Shown: positions 12,377 through 22,843 of the stretch, piece after piece
Position numbering within the stretch: position 1 is the first letter of the stretch
Layout of the letters: the number at the start of each line of letters is the position of its first letter
NCBI GenBank assembly: GCA_009746045.1
Contig: RPFO01000986.1
Location: 5,001-66,133, forward strand
Direction of reading: 5' to 3'
Length of the DNA stretch: 61,133 nt
From: Mesostigma viride
Lineage: Eukaryota; Streptophyta; Mesostigmatophyceae; Mesostigmatales; Mesostigmataceae
Program-made: the position numbers and the translations under genes
Notes under the pieces: generated by a model
What the model saw: only the letters and a program-made list of their open reading frames with translations
Databases searched by the model: none
Told to the model about the DNA's origin: nothing

Positions 12377-13201
12377 ATGAAGACGTCCTTGACAGCTGGT
12401 GCAGCTGTAAGAATGTCTGACCCCATGCATCCTCGTGCTGGGCACGAGGGTGGACCTCTCATTTTGAGAGAAACCAATGTACAACCACAGAGGGGTGTGA
12501 AGGCCTCTGGTGGTATGCATGTGGTCCCTGCTGGCGGTCCAGGTGTTGGGCATGAGCAGGGTGACTCAGGCTCTGAGTCAGAACAGGATGGAAGTCAGCA
12601 TGGTGATGCTGGACAACCTGACAGCACAGTCCTGACTGTGCCAGGGACTGCTTCCTCTGTGTACCAGGAGTTGGGTGCCCGAATCCACAACATGTTTGGG
12701 CATGCCACTTCTCTGTCAAACAACTTTGCCTTCCGTATGGGCAGGGCACCCCTTCTTAAGGCGTGTCAGCAAGCTGCCTCACGGTGTAAGTGCCAGTTGT
12801 CCTCCAACAAGCCCAGGAAATCACATGCCAAAGCTCTACCTCAGAGCATTGGTGATCTGCAGTGTGATATCCAACACATCGGGGGCATGCAACTGTTGGT
12901 GTGCGTGGACAGGTACACGAAATACAAGGTGCTGGAGCATTTACCTTCTATGAAGAACAGGTACTTGCTGGCTGCCCTGCAGAATGTAAGAGCCAAGTTT
13001 CCTACCACAAGGATCCAGGTGGACATGCAGTTTCAGCATCTCAAGGGTGATCCTACCCTTCCTGAGTTGCTGGTTACACCTAGGGAGGCTCATGGGCAGC
13101 AGGGTGCTATCGAGAGGGCAATCCAGGAGGTCAAGAAATTGATCATCTCTGAAGACTGGGTACCCTTGTCTGCACCTGCACTTGTCAGGAGTGCATTACA
13201 A
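12377..13201 (+). pseudogene. int: Integrase of element A, N-terminal and core part
   Basis: This is a DDE integrase, which inserts retroelement cDNA into host DNA. A Gln/Gly-rich lead is followed by an HHCC-like zinc region (HNMFGHATS ... CQQAASRCKC). The catalytic core shows GDLQCDIQHIGG with the first Asp, RIQVDMQFQH with the second Asp, and HGQQGAIERAIQE with the Glu. The frame is cut at 13201 by the 769-bp DNA element and resumes at 13971. Confidence 0.85.
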
Positions 13202-13970
13202 TTCGTTCAAGTGGCCCGCCGGAGCGGCTGTACAATTTTTCCCAGTGAGCGCGCTGCCAAGTGTACTTGTGGGCAAATTTTTAGGTGCCCCGTCACTTCG
13301 AGGTACTAAAAATTAGGCTACGGTACGAATTCAGCGAATTTCAGCGAATTTTCAGTCGAACCAAAGGAAGTGACGCCAACTACCAAAAAGTTTCCGTTAC
13401 GAATTTTCAGCCCAACACTCGCGCAAAATGAAGTGACGGCAACTACCAAAAAGTTTCCGTTACGAATTTTCACTCCCACACGTTTGCACAAAAGGAAGTG
13501 ACGGCAACTACCAAAAAGTTTCCGTTACGAATTTTCAGTCCCACACTTCGCGCAAATTTTAGTAGGGCTGCACGCAAGCTACCTTTCAAAATTTTGCGCT
13601 AGTATGGAACGCATTTCATTCGTCTGGAGGAACGCTGCCCGCCAACTACCCCCGTTCAGAAAGTTCCGCCGAAATTTACCCGAGATTTGGAAATCTGAAC
13701 GTCCGCGCAAATTTTAGTAGGGCTGCACGCAAGCTACCTTTCAAAATTTTGCGCAAGTATGGAACGCAATTCATTCGTCCGGAGGAATGCTGCTCGTCAA
13801 CTGCCCCCGTTCAGAAAGTTGCGCCGAACTTTACTTGAGATTTGGAAATCTGAACGTGCGGTTGGAGTTTCGCGGGGAAACCCAAGTTCCCAAGTAATTC
13901 ACCAATGACGCGCTTCGAACACTTGTCCGCTAAAACCTAAGCAGCCGCTCCGGCTGGCCACTTAAACGAA
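13202..13970. mobile_element. 769-bp non-autonomous DNA transposon in the integrase gene
   Basis: The terminal inverted repeats (TIRs) are about 29 bp, TTCGTTyAAGTGGCCn followed by GCCGGAGCGGCTG, matching at all but two or three positions at the two ends (13202-13230 and 13942-13970). Inside are three or four direct copies of a ~60-bp unit containing caactaccaaaaagtttccg (13363-13550), and two copies of a unit with agtagggctgcacgcaagc (near 13554 and 13708). There is no ORF. I could not settle the TSD, so the superfamily is open. Removing it restores an integrase alignment between the flanks. Confidence 0.75.
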
Positions 13971-14932
13971 ACTTGATGGCATGGCTGAGGAACGTGGAGC
14001 AGCAGCTGAACAGCAGGGTTAACTTCTACTATGATGGAGTTGCTGTCAGCCCAATGGGTCTATATCATGGCCTGTGCCCACCACATGTGCTGGAGGGCTG
14101 GAAACATGCTGCACATGTCACCTTTGCCAAGCTGAGGGAGAAGGACCGGGGTTGGAAGATGCTGGAGCCACAAGTGGGTCAGAAGGTCCTAGCTTGGAAG
14201 GAACCTAGCCTTTATGGCAAACGTGGTAGCTGGAGTCCTGGGGTGGTTACCCAGGTTGATGAAGCTAGCCACGCATGCTTGGTCAGCATGGAGGACGAAC
14301 CAAAGCATGTGCACCGGCTGAGTTGGTCATATGTCAAGCCTAACCTGATGAATGAGGGCAGTCAGGCACAAGGCTCACAGGATCTGCAGGATTTTCAGGT
14401 CCCAGGTGACATCACTGACGCAACGACCACATCTGTTGCAGGGGAATCTGTCAGCCCTGGCCAGGTTGCAGAGGTACTTGTTGAACAGGCTGCAAGGTCA
14501 ACAGCTGGGGAGTCAACTGTCAAGCCCAAGGCACTAACCAAGCCCAGGGGGACAAGTTTGGCTGGATTGATTGGGGCTCTACAAAGGGCCAAGAAGCAGC
14601 CCAAGGTAGCCAAGCTCAGGTGGCATGGCAATCTGGGGCTGGACACTGCCTTAGAGGTAGACACTAATTCTCAGGTTTCCATCATTGGGACCAGGGCTGC
14701 AGCAGGGTACAGCATGTCTGAACCCAGCTATCAGTTTGTGTCTGACTTCAGTGGCGGGGTACACGTGAAGGTACTGGGTGAGGTATTCATTCCTATCCTT
14801 GGACAGGACACTGCTTTTTGTGTCTTGGAGGGCTATCAAGGACCTGCTCTTCTGGGGCAGAATTTCCTATGCCAGGATGGAGTAGTGATCACGTCCTCTC
14901 TCCTGACTAAGGGGCTGGTCAGGTCCCACTGA
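13971..14932 (+). pseudogene. Integrase C-terminus plus protease-like domain of element A
   Basis: The first ~120 codons (LMAWLRN...YGKRGSWSPGVVTQVD...RLSWSYVKP) are the integrase C-terminal region, aligning with the same part of element B. After a low-complexity linker comes a retropepsin-like domain: ALEVDTNSQVSIIG (in place of the usual DTGA/DSGA active site), a GGVHVKVLGEVFIPILG strand pattern, and ALLGQNFL, the counterpart of the family's LGxDFL. The protease thus lies after the integrase, whereas Ty1/copia places it before. The frame stops at 14932 and RT continues in another frame. Confidence 0.75.
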
Positions 14933-14985
14933 TTAATTTCAGGACCACTCACCTATCACGTGCAGTAACCAGGTCGGTTAAGCGT

Positions 14986-15778
14986 GTGCAAGTGTGCCAG
15001 GGGCAGGAGCCCTTGGTTGATGACCTCATATTGCCAGCTGCTAGTCATCCAAGCAGTTTGGGCATTGGTCCTCACTCACTTGCTGGACACAGCCCTATCA
15101 ACTACCAAGGCCTGGTGAAGCTCATGTCCTCTCCCATTATGTGTCCCCAGGTCACACTGGGTTTGATTAAATCTGGGGAGGACTGGATCTCCAAGAAATG
15201 CGTGGAACCTGTCAATGACCTGCCTCCTGCACGACGTCTACTCAAGCTCAAGTTTGTCATCAAGATGAAGGAGGTGGACGGGGTCAAGGTACCACATGTC
15301 AGGCCAGTGCTGAATGAGTTCAAGGGTACTGGTGAGTGCACTGCTGAGGAGTTGTATACCCCTGGCATGTTGCATGATACTTGGAGGCTGCTGCTGTGTG
15401 TATTTCTAGGCCTTCTCAACAAGGGCTTGGACTATGGCTCAGTGGTGGTAGACTTCAAGAGGGCATTTCTAGAGGGGGATGCAGATGTGGCACAGGAAAA
15501 GTGGGAGGGCAAGACGCCTTTCTATGTTAGGGTGCCTGCTGTATGGAAAAGGGACATCCACACGGAGTTCCTTAAAATCCTCAAGGGCCTGGAGGGCCTG
15601 AGGTCAAGTCCAATAATCTGGAGGGAGACTCTCAACCGTTTCCTGAAGGAACATTGCAACTTGAAGGTCTCTCCTGTAGACCCCTGTCTGTTTCTGGGGC
15701 AATGGGAAGGCCTGCCAGTGTATGCTTCGCTGCACGGGGATGACCTACATCTGATAGCTCCCACGTCGTGGCTTAAGG
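14986..15778 (+). pseudogene. Reverse transcriptase of element A, 5' part
   Basis: Ty1/copia-type RT fingers and palm, copying element RNA into DNA. Visible motifs are LLKLKFVIKMKEVDG, VVVDFKRAFLEGD (first catalytic Asp), LKGLEGLRSSPIIW (the copia SPRxW-like motif), and YASLHGDDLHLI, where HGDD takes the place of YVDD. The frame is cut after codon WLK by insertion of element B; the TSD taagg is at 15774-15778. Any reading past 15778 is LTR sequence of B. Confidence 0.85.
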
Positions 15779-16207
15779 AGTTGAATGCCCTTCGCCGCTG
15801 GCTAGCACGCCGGCGATGGAGACGGGATTTTTGTTGTTTGGGGAACCGATTGTGGGAGGCTGAGCCCGCAGCCGCCACTGATTGCTATTGAACCCTTGCA
15901 GCTGGCCAGGCCGCAAGGAGCTCAGCGGCGCGGCGCTAACCGATAAGGCATGCTCGAGCCTCTAACCCGAGACTACCGGTAGGCTACCCGATAGTGCATG
16001 CTCGAGCCTCTAACCCGAGACTACCGGCACTCAGCGGATCTGTGCTACCGAGGGCGACGGTTCTCTGACCGTCCCGGCGCGCACTGGCTTCCGTACCTTG
16101 CTTAGGCACCGACTAGCATCTAGACACCAATCTTTGATGCCCACCTGACTAGGCGCCCAGGCCGGCGACTACCGGCCAGCGGATAGATGCCACTCGGGAG
16201 CACAACT
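15779..16207 (-). repeat. 3' LTR of element B
   Basis: 429 bp. It contains two tandem ~43-bp copies around gcatgctcgagcctctaacc and several ccgg palindromes. On the minus strand the purine tract aaaaagaaagtatggg lies directly before it (16208-16223), serving as polypurine tract. Confidence 0.93.
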
Positions 16208-16544
16208 CCCATACTTTCTTTTTAAATAATTATCATAAATTATTTAAAGCGAGGGGCAATAGGGTAGCACTGACCCTACGTACGTTCAAGTAGAGAAACA
16301 CGTAACGGCACACTGACCGTCCCCAAATCCTAAACCCCAAGGAGGGTGCCCTACGCTGGGATCTGAGCACGCCAAAAACACCCGGGCTTTGCTCCCGGCC
16401 TCCTTTTCTACTTGGGTGCAACTGCACCACATGCATCATTATTAGGCACACTGGCCGCCTGTCAGGTCTAGGGAAATGTATTCACAGATGAAAGAAGCGC
16501 CCATTCCCATGCAAAAAGACGACAGGTCACACGGTAAAAAAAAC
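16208..16544 (-). other. 3' untranslated region of element B
   Basis: About 340 bp between the pol stop and the 3' LTR. It holds the polypurine tract next to the LTR and an AT-rich hairpin (aataattatcataaattatt) near 16225-16245. No ORF is seen. Confidence 0.7.
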
Positions 16545-19500
16545 TCATGTCATCATGAGCTGCCGCAGCAGCTTGTACTGAGGCCCCGACAGCATCGCTG
16601 GCTTGGTCAAGGCATCGGCAATATTCTCGCTCTCGGGGATCCACCGCCGCTCATCCAACACCGTGGCGGACTCGGCCAACACAAGGTAATCTAGTTTGGT
16701 GGTGGAGGCGAGCGGGTTATTCAGAAACTCAATTATTGACTTGCTATCTGTGCACAGCCGCATGCGGAGCGACAGCGCCACGCGGGCCTTATCCGCAATC
16801 CATTGCAAAAGATGCTGCACATAACACGCATGGTCGACAGCGGAAATGAACGCGCGACACTCCGCGCGATTGCTGTCTACCACTACCCGCTGATGGATGC
16901 GGCTATACCAGTCGACAATAGTGGGCTGCCCAGTGGGGCTATCAAGAAAAAAGATGGCCGCCTCCCGCGCGCGCAGCTGCGTGATGGTACGCGACTCCAG
17001 GTTCGCGTCAGAGTAAATGGTCATTGCCACCGGGCGGGTGATATCAACCCCCCACACGCGCAGGCCCGGTGACGCCAAGACTTGCGTCCGAAGATGCTGC
17101 GCTCCCATGCCCGCAAGCACGGCGTCGGGCGCACGCGCGTAGATGGACAGGTCGGGTCGCACCGTGCCCGCGAGCCACCCCAGCTGGCCGCGCAATTGCG
17201 GTCCCGCGGACGCATCCAGCCGCTCAGGCAGCGATTGCGCGAGCTTGTCGGCGTATTCCTGCTTGGCCGCCATGTCAATGCACCAGCCAACCGGTGTGCG
17301 GTGCAAAGTGTAGGTTAGGCCACAGAAAGGGACGGGGGTGTCGGGGTCCAGCCACAACGTGCGGCTAGTGGGCAAAAGCTTGGCCACAGCGGTTATGAAC
17401 TGCCGGACCCACGCCCGGGGTCCAATAAGCCGCCAGTCATCCCCATGCCATTGCATGAACGCGGGCTCGTGTGGGTTGGGTGTGTGGATGTGAAAGAGGT
17501 TGCTATCGATGCGGGAAAACACCGCCCCCATGCTAGCAAAGATGCGTTCAGCCGTCTTGCGAAAGATGATGGGGCTAGACTGCAGGCCCTCCACACCAAG
17601 GAGAAGCCGCAAGTACACACACCGCAGCTCCCCCTGCCACACCAAAGGGACCTTGACCACATACACCGTGCCACGCCACACTTCCTCGGCCACTGCCGGG
17701 TCGCTATGGAGAAAGGCCCGCTGAAAATCTGAGCAGGCCATGGCATAGTCCAACCCCCGATCCAACAGCCCCAAGAACACCGATGTTAACACCCGGCTAG
17801 TGGTCTGCGACAGCCCGGGCGTAAACAATTCCTCCTCCGACAACTCAGACGAGCCCCTAAACTCCGTGACACAGGGCCGTACATGAAATGTGACAGGGTC
17901 AGTGGGGAGGACCTGCTTATACTTGAGCACAAACTTCAAGTTCAGCTTTACCGCCCCTTGCGGCACCTCCATCAACTCCCCATACACCCCATACATCGCC
18001 CACTCCAGCTGCGCGCGCAAGAAAGCCGCGCGCCACTTATGGAACTTGACAGGGTCACGGCAGTCCTCCTTAAACTGCGGATAACTAACAGGAGATTTAG
18101 TGGCGATGCTCCAGGGAAAAATGCCAAGACTGCTGGGGTGACACTTCTGCGGCTGCGTGACATCGGCTACCAGCGGCTCTGCCGTATATTCCGCCCCGCG
18201 AATGGCCCCTACTGCAGTGGCATAATCCTCAGGGTGATTAATAGCCTCGGGGGGACCCCGGCCCGTGAGGGCTGCAAGCGCTACGTGATATTGGTACAAG
18301 CCTATGCTCCCCACCCCCTCGAGGGTCACCAAGCCGGCTGACACAGAAAACCCGGGGAGGGAAACAAAAGGGTTACCTATGAGGGTGATCCCCTTGTAAC
18401 CCTCTAGCACTTGCACAGGGACATCTACCCCTAGGATGGGCATGAGCACCTGCCCAGCCACCTTATAGGCCCGCTGCCCGTCAAACCCCGCAACCTCCTT
18501 CCAACTACTGGGCAGCAAAGGGTAATAGGCCTCGGCCGCCGCCGGGCTCGTGATAGACACGCCTGCCATGGTATCTATGGCCGCAATATGCCTAGAGGGA
18601 ACATCATGAGCTTCAGTCACAACCGTGGGGCACTTATCTGGCATGACGCGGCTGACTTGTGCCGCACCCCCCGCTGCCGCCGCCTTGAGCTTGTCCGCCT
18701 TGAGCAGCTGTCGGAGGACGTGGGCCAGCTGGGAGCCCACGCCCGCGCCTGACGATGTGTCCGGCGCCGCCACGGTGGGCGCTGCTGGGGTCGCGGGGAG
18801 GGGCTGAGGTAGCGCCCCCGCGTCGACCCCGGGGACTTGCTCCGGCGCGGCGCCTGCAGGGGGGTGGGCAACAAGCGCATCATGCACAGCCACCCCAAGT
18901 GGGGTGGGTAGGACAGGTTCCAGCCGGGCCCGCTTGGCCGGCCGGCTATCCACATCCCAACCGAGCTGGCGGCTGTGCTCCTTGGCCGCCTGGACCTGGG
19001 CATCGGACGCCTTGTACCGATACACCTTATCCCACGGGATGAGATAGTCCCTATGCTCCCAGTGCACCTTCACCCGCCTATGCACCCAGTCCAAATCCAC
19101 CACCATGCCTGGCCCTTGCATCTGCCCCCGCTTGCCAAAGGAATTCTCCTTGTGAAACAAGACCAACTCCCCCAGCTCCCACTCCTGCGACAAGTCAGGC
19201 TGGGTGCGGTCTAACTGCCGCCTAACCTCAGCGGTGGTAGCGAGGTGGGCCTCCCAATGGTCTGCCACGTCCGGAGGGTAAATGCCCGACTGCAGCCCCC
19301 GCGCGGTAATAAGACCTAGTCCCTGGGGCAGCTTGAAAAGCACCTGGCTGTTGTACTTGTCCATGAGCAAGCGGCACCACAGCGCGCGTTGTGCATAAGG
19401 CTGCCCCGCGGGCTTGAATCCTAACCCGCTGGCCTGCTGCTTGGCTGCCATGCCCTTTACGCTGCTGATGTGCCTATCAATCAGCCCCAAGTTGCCATGG

Positions 19501-20279
19501 TCCTGCCGCCCAGCAATAACCACCATCTCACAGCCCTCCCGCCCCACAATGCAATCAAATTGTTGGTCCAACATGACCTCAGAAATGGGAAAGAAGTGAG
19601 ACATGGCAATGCGCAGCCCCCGCCACAAGGACTCCTCTACCATGCTTGGCAGGGGCTCGATGGCTAGGAACTTGGTATAGCGATCCATCAAGACCAAATA
19701 ATAGTCCCCCTCCTCCAAATGCATGACATCCCCCACTAACCTCCCCCGGTACGGGGAAGGAGTCTTAGCATGCCAGCGCCTACGCTTCTTCCTGACACTT
19801 GCGCATGCGTGGCACTCCTCTAACTCCGCCTGAGCGACCTTCAACCCCGGCGCCCCCATAAGCCGAGTCGCCCAGTCTAGCGTTTGCCCCGCCACATGAC
19901 CCACCGCAAGGTGAATCTGGTGAGCAAGCATCCGCAATCCTATGGCCGTGGGGGTGGTGCCATCCCCTTCTATGCTAGGCACCTGCCCCGCCAAGCTCTC
20001 TGCATGTGCATTCCTGTCGGCAATGTGCTCTAGTGAGGCCTTACTGAGGCGGCGACCCAACTCCACGTCTACGTGAGGGGCTACCTCGGCATCTGCCGGC
20101 ACTATCTCACCTGAAGGGGTGAGCTCCGGAAGGGCGTGTTCAGGCTCTATTGCGACCACGCTGGGCACGCACTCCTGATCAGCTGCAGCACTTGCACTTC
20201 CATTCTGAACCACTGACGTGGGAACATTAGGACTACAAGGCACAGCATCCTCACGCCTAGCCGACTCACCGCGACACAC
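16545..20279 (-). CDS. pol: Pol polyprotein of element B: integrase, protease-like, RT, RNase H
   Basis: One open frame of 1244 codons; the first codon is GTG, so it is probably expressed from gag by frameshift or readthrough. Integrase: HHCC zinc site at about residues 123-159; core Asp184 (GDVMHL) and Asp238 (VMLDQQF); the third acidic residue reads Asp268 (GLIDRHI) instead of Glu. The integrase C-terminal region runs to about 425. Retropepsin-like domain at about 560-645: AAIDTMAGVSITS with Asp569, ending TLIGNPFV. RT at about 740-1000: DFQRAFLH (Asp851), LQSSPIIF, MQWHGDDW (945-948). RNase H at about 1090-1235: YSDANLESR, AECRAF, CTDSKS, ENIADALTKP. The order INT-PR-RT-RH differs from canonical Ty1/copia PR-INT-RT-RH. 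Confidence 0.93.
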   Translation of the reverse strand: MCRGESARREDAVPCSPNVPTSVVQNGSASAAADQECVPSVVAIEPEHALPELTPSGEIVPADAEVAPHVDVELGRRLSKASLEHIADRNAHAESLAGQVPSIEGDGTTPTAIGLRMLAHQIHLAVGHVAGQTLDWATRLMGAPGLKVAQAELEECHACASVRKKRRRWHAKTPSPYRGRLVGDVMHLEEGDYYLVLMDRYTKFLAIEPLPSMVEESLWRGLRIAMSHFFPISEVMLDQQFDCIVGREGCEMVVIAGRQDHGNLGLIDRHISSVKGMAAKQQASGLGFKPAGQPYAQRALWCRLLMDKYNSQVLFKLPQGLGLITARGLQSGIYPPDVADHWEAHLATTAEVRRQLDRTQPDLSQEWELGELVLFHKENSFGKRGQMQGPGMVVDLDWVHRRVKVHWEHRDYLIPWDKVYRYKASDAQVQAAKEHSRQLGWDVDSRPAKRARLEPVLPTPLGVAVHDALVAHPPAGAAPEQVPGVDAGALPQPLPATPAAPTVAAPDTSSGAGVGSQLAHVLRQLLKADKLKAAAAGGAAQVSRVMPDKCPTVVTEAHDVPSRHIAAIDTMAGVSITSPAAAEAYYPLLPSSWKEVAGFDGQRAYKVAGQVLMPILGVDVPVQVLEGYKGITLIGNPFVSLPGFSVSAGLVTLEGVGSIGLYQYHVALAALTGRGPPEAINHPEDYATAVGAIRGAEYTAEPLVADVTQPQKCHPSSLGIFPWSIATKSPVSYPQFKEDCRDPVKFHKWRAAFLRAQLEWAMYGVYGELMEVPQGAVKLNLKFVLKYKQVLPTDPVTFHVRPCVTEFRGSSELSEEELFTPGLSQTTSRVLTSVFLGLLDRGLDYAMACSDFQRAFLHSDPAVAEEVWRGTVYVVKVPLVWQGELRCVYLRLLLGVEGLQSSPIIFRKTAERIFASMGAVFSRIDSNLFHIHTPNPHEPAFMQWHGDDWRLIGPRAWVRQFITAVAKLLPTSRTLWLDPDTPVPFCGLTYTLHRTPVGWCIDMAAKQEYADKLAQSLPERLDASAGPQLRGQLGWLAGTVRPDLSIYARAPDAVLAGMGAQHLRTQVLASPGLRVWGVDITRPVAMTIYSDANLESRTITQLRAREAAIFFLDSPTGQPTIVDWYSRIHQRVVVDSNRAECRAFISAVDHACYVQHLLQWIADKARVALSLRMRLCTDSKSIIEFLNNPLASTTKLDYLVLAESATVLDERRWIPESENIADALTKPAMLSGPQYKLLRQLMMT

Positions 20280-20286
20280 ATCACCT

Positions 20287-21408
20287 CTATGACGTCACTT
20301 GGGCATGGCTGGCCGTGGGGCGCGGCATGTGTTGGGGTCGTGTCCAGGAAGCCGAACCGCCCAGCAGCGCCGGCACACTCGAGTCGCCTTGCCGAGGTCC
20401 AGCCGCAGCGTGCAGTTGCCTCGGTGTGCCCCACGCCGGTGCACCGCTCGCAGACGACCTTCTCCTTGGGGACACCACCCTGCTGCTGTTGCTGCCTGCC
20501 AGTGCCGCCCTCCTGCGAGGCTGCTTGCCCTGACCGCCTCCCGGCCCGCGTTTGCTGGACGCGTTCTGGTTGTGCCGACCACCGCGAGCTCGGCGTTTGC
20601 CACCCAACATTCGCACCACGTTGTCGGCCACCGTCGTGGACAGCTGGGTAACAAGAGTGGTCAAGTCCGACAGAGAAGCTGCTGGCGGGGTCGAGGCAGG
20701 CACAGGGTTTACCTGAGCAACTGTCGGCAGCTTGTTGTTACGCCTGGGGCCGCCCCGGTCCTTGAACATCTCTCGGAGGTGCGCCATGGCTGCGTTGAAC
20801 CGTTTCTGGTCGTCCGGGGTGCCCACTACCACGGAAGAAGCTAGCGCAATTTTCATGCCGAGACCGGCCTTGACATTGGCACGGCTCTCTGGCGTCAGCC
20901 CCAGCGCATCCAGAACTGCGCTGAGTAAATATTCGCTACTCATGTGCTTCAAGACACCCTTGCTCCGGACCTGGGCCGCGAATCTGGCCATGTCCGAGCT
21001 GAGGTAATTGGGGTCAAGCGACAGGTTGCGCACCAGCGCCTGCCCCTCCTTTTCCTCGTCAGGAAAGCTTGAGGTGTCGAGCACCTCTTGCAGGGCCTTC
21101 ACTGTGTCGGGCCAGGTCCACGCCTCTTTGCTGGCGTTGATAATGACCCCTCGCACGTCCGCATTACCCGTAGCCTCGTTGCATACCTCTGACCGGCGCA
21201 GCTTGGTGAGGAAAACTGCGTCGGACAGTTCGTTGTAGTCCTGCCGGAGCTCGCCCAGGCTGTTAATAAACTCCTCCACGGCGGACGGCGTCAGAATTTC
21301 TGGCAGCTTACTTGGCAGCTCTTCTTTCTTGAAAACTTTCCGGGCAGTTGGTGCTGACTGCTGCCCCGGAGCTGTGCTGACCGAGCCACCAGCTGGCTCA
21401 GTCGCCAC
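20287..21408 (-). CDS. gag: gag of element B, probably frameshifted at the 3' end
   Basis: Capsid/nucleocapsid protein. The open frame of about 370 codons has no ATG at its 5' end (the first codon called is GTG), and the sense reading continues upstream towards 21500. The N-terminal two thirds are a helical capsid-like domain (ELPSKLPEIL ... MKIALASSVVV). The last third is Arg/Gly-rich. CCHC-like knuckles, CRRCWAVRLPGHDPNTC and CERCTGVGH, appear only in the two other frames at about 20300-20460, so single-base shifts probably separate them from this frame. Pol begins 8 bp downstream. Confidence 0.75.
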   Translation of the reverse strand: MATEPAGGSVSTAPGQQSAPTARKVFKKEELPSKLPEILTPSAVEEFINSLGELRQDYNELSDAVFLTKLRRSEVCNEATGNADVRGVIINASKEAWTWPDTVKALQEVLDTSSFPDEEKEGQALVRNLSLDPNYLSSDMARFAAQVRSKGVLKHMSSEYLLSAVLDALGLTPESRANVKAGLGMKIALASSVVVGTPDDQKRFNAAMAHLREMFKDRGGPRRNNKLPTVAQVNPVPASTPPAASLSDLTTLVTQLSTTVADNVVRMLGGKRRARGGRHNQNASSKRGPGGGQGKQPRRRAALAGSNSSRVVSPRRRSSASGAPAWGTPRQLHAAAGPRQGDSSVPALLGGSASWTRPQHMPRPTASHAQVTS

Positions 21409-21543
21409 GGTGGCTGCGCCACTCCCATCCGCCGGAGTTGATGCTTGCGTTCCCTGGTCCTGGGTTGCAGCTGCGTTCGCTCCGCGCCACGCGCCATGAG
21501 CCCAGAAAAATGGTCAACGGTAATGTTGACTGTTGTGAATACA

Positions 21544-21972
21544 AGTTGAATGCCCTTCACCGCTGGCTAGCACGCCGGCGATGGAGACGGGATTTTTGTT
21601 GTTTGGGGAACCGATTGTGGGAGGCTGAGCCCGCAGCCGCCACTGATTGCTATTGAACCCTTGCAGCTGGCCAGGCCGCAAGGAGCTCAGCGGCGCGGCG
21701 CTAACCGATAAGGCATGCTCGAGCCTCTAACCCGAGACTACCGGTAGGCTACCCGATAGTGCATGCTCGAGCCTCTAACCCGAGACTACCGGCACTCAGC
21801 GGATCTGTGCTACCGAGGGCGACGGTTCTCTGACCGTCCCGGCGCGCACTGGCTTCCGTACCTTGCTTAGGCACCGACTAGCATCTAGACACCAATCTTT
21901 GATGCCCACCTGACTAGGCGCCCAGGCCGGCGACTACCGGCCAGCGGATAGATGCCACTCGGGAGCACAACT
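21544..21972 (-). repeat. 5' LTR of element B
   Basis: 429 bp, matching the copy at 15779-16207 except for one base. On the minus strand the internal region after it begins tgtattcacaacagtc, which is not a standard TGG primer-binding site but resembles cgtattacacgc at the same place in element A. Confidence 0.93.
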
Positions 21973-22843
21973 TAAGGGGCTGATCTCCATCATTAAGTCC
22001 AAGTTTCCTCTGGGTAGGGAGCAATGGCAGGTGGAGAATGAGCCTCTGCTGTTTGTGGGCATGGAGGCCACACTGGTGAAGAAGGGGGGGGAGTGGCGTA
22101 TGCTGCTGGTGGGGGGCAATGATTATCAAGAGACCCTCATTAGCAAGCTTCCTCCAACCATCACACAGGCACTGTGTCCCATGGTGAGGGGCATGGTTGC
22201 TTGGGTGGCAGGCATTTCCAGGCCAGATCTTATGGTCATAGCCAGGTTGCCTGATGACATGCTGGTGGAGCTAGGGTCTGCCAAGGTGGCTGATCAGGTC
22301 AGGGCTTCATCTGGCATTCTGTTGTCTGCAGTGGATTTATCACAACCCATTTGCATGGAGCTGTATGTGGATAGCTCAATGGACAGCAGGCAGGTCTCCA
22401 AGGTCAGGGGCAGGGCTGCAGGGCTCTTTGTGCTCAGACAGGAAGGCCTGGGGAGTTTGGTGAGCTGGTTTAGTCGCCTGCACAAACGGGTGGCTGTCAG
22501 CAGTGATGTGGCAGAATGCAGGGCTATTTGTGAAGGCATTCACACAAGCCTTTATCTGAAGGAGTTGCTTCATCAGATGACTTCTAACACTCCTTGGCCA
22601 CTTCAGGTTACCACTCTTCTAAAAACAGACTCCATGGGGATGGTGCAGTTTGTGCACAGGCAGATGGCCAGAAGTAGGGACTTGGATTATCTCCTTCTTA
22701 AGGAATTGTCCTCCTTGGCCAATATTGAGCATATCCCTGGGGTTGACAATCCTGCTGATGCTTTGACCAAGCTAGTGCAGAAGGCAGCAGTGCAATACAA
22801 GGTTCTTCAGTCTCTGATGGACCCATCTCAGCAAGCTGTCTAA
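21973..22843 (+). pseudogene. RT C-terminus and RNase H of element A
   Basis: This is the continuation of the RT frame after element B. KGLISIIKSKFPLG leads into the connection (QALCPMVRGMVAWVAGISRPDLM), then RNase H: CMELYVDSSMDSR, DVAECRAICEG, LLKTDSMGMVQFVH and GVDNPADALTKL, all typical of Ty1/copia RNase H. It degrades the RNA strand during cDNA synthesis. It ends QQAV with a stop at 22843. Confidence 0.85.

Larger units (their letters stand above)
15779..21972 (-). mobile_element. LTR retrotransposon B (Ty1/copia-like), nested in A
   Basis: This is a complete minus-strand element of 6194 bp. The two 429-bp LTRs (15779-16207 and 21544-21972) differ by one substitution by eye (15794 g versus 21559 a), so insertion is recent. 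The TSD is taagg (15774-15778 and 21973-21977). The termini are AGTT...AACT. It encodes gag (20287-21408) and an uninterrupted 1244-codon pol. Deleting B with one TSD copy restores the RT frame of element A exactly (WLKGLISIIK). Confidence 0.96.
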
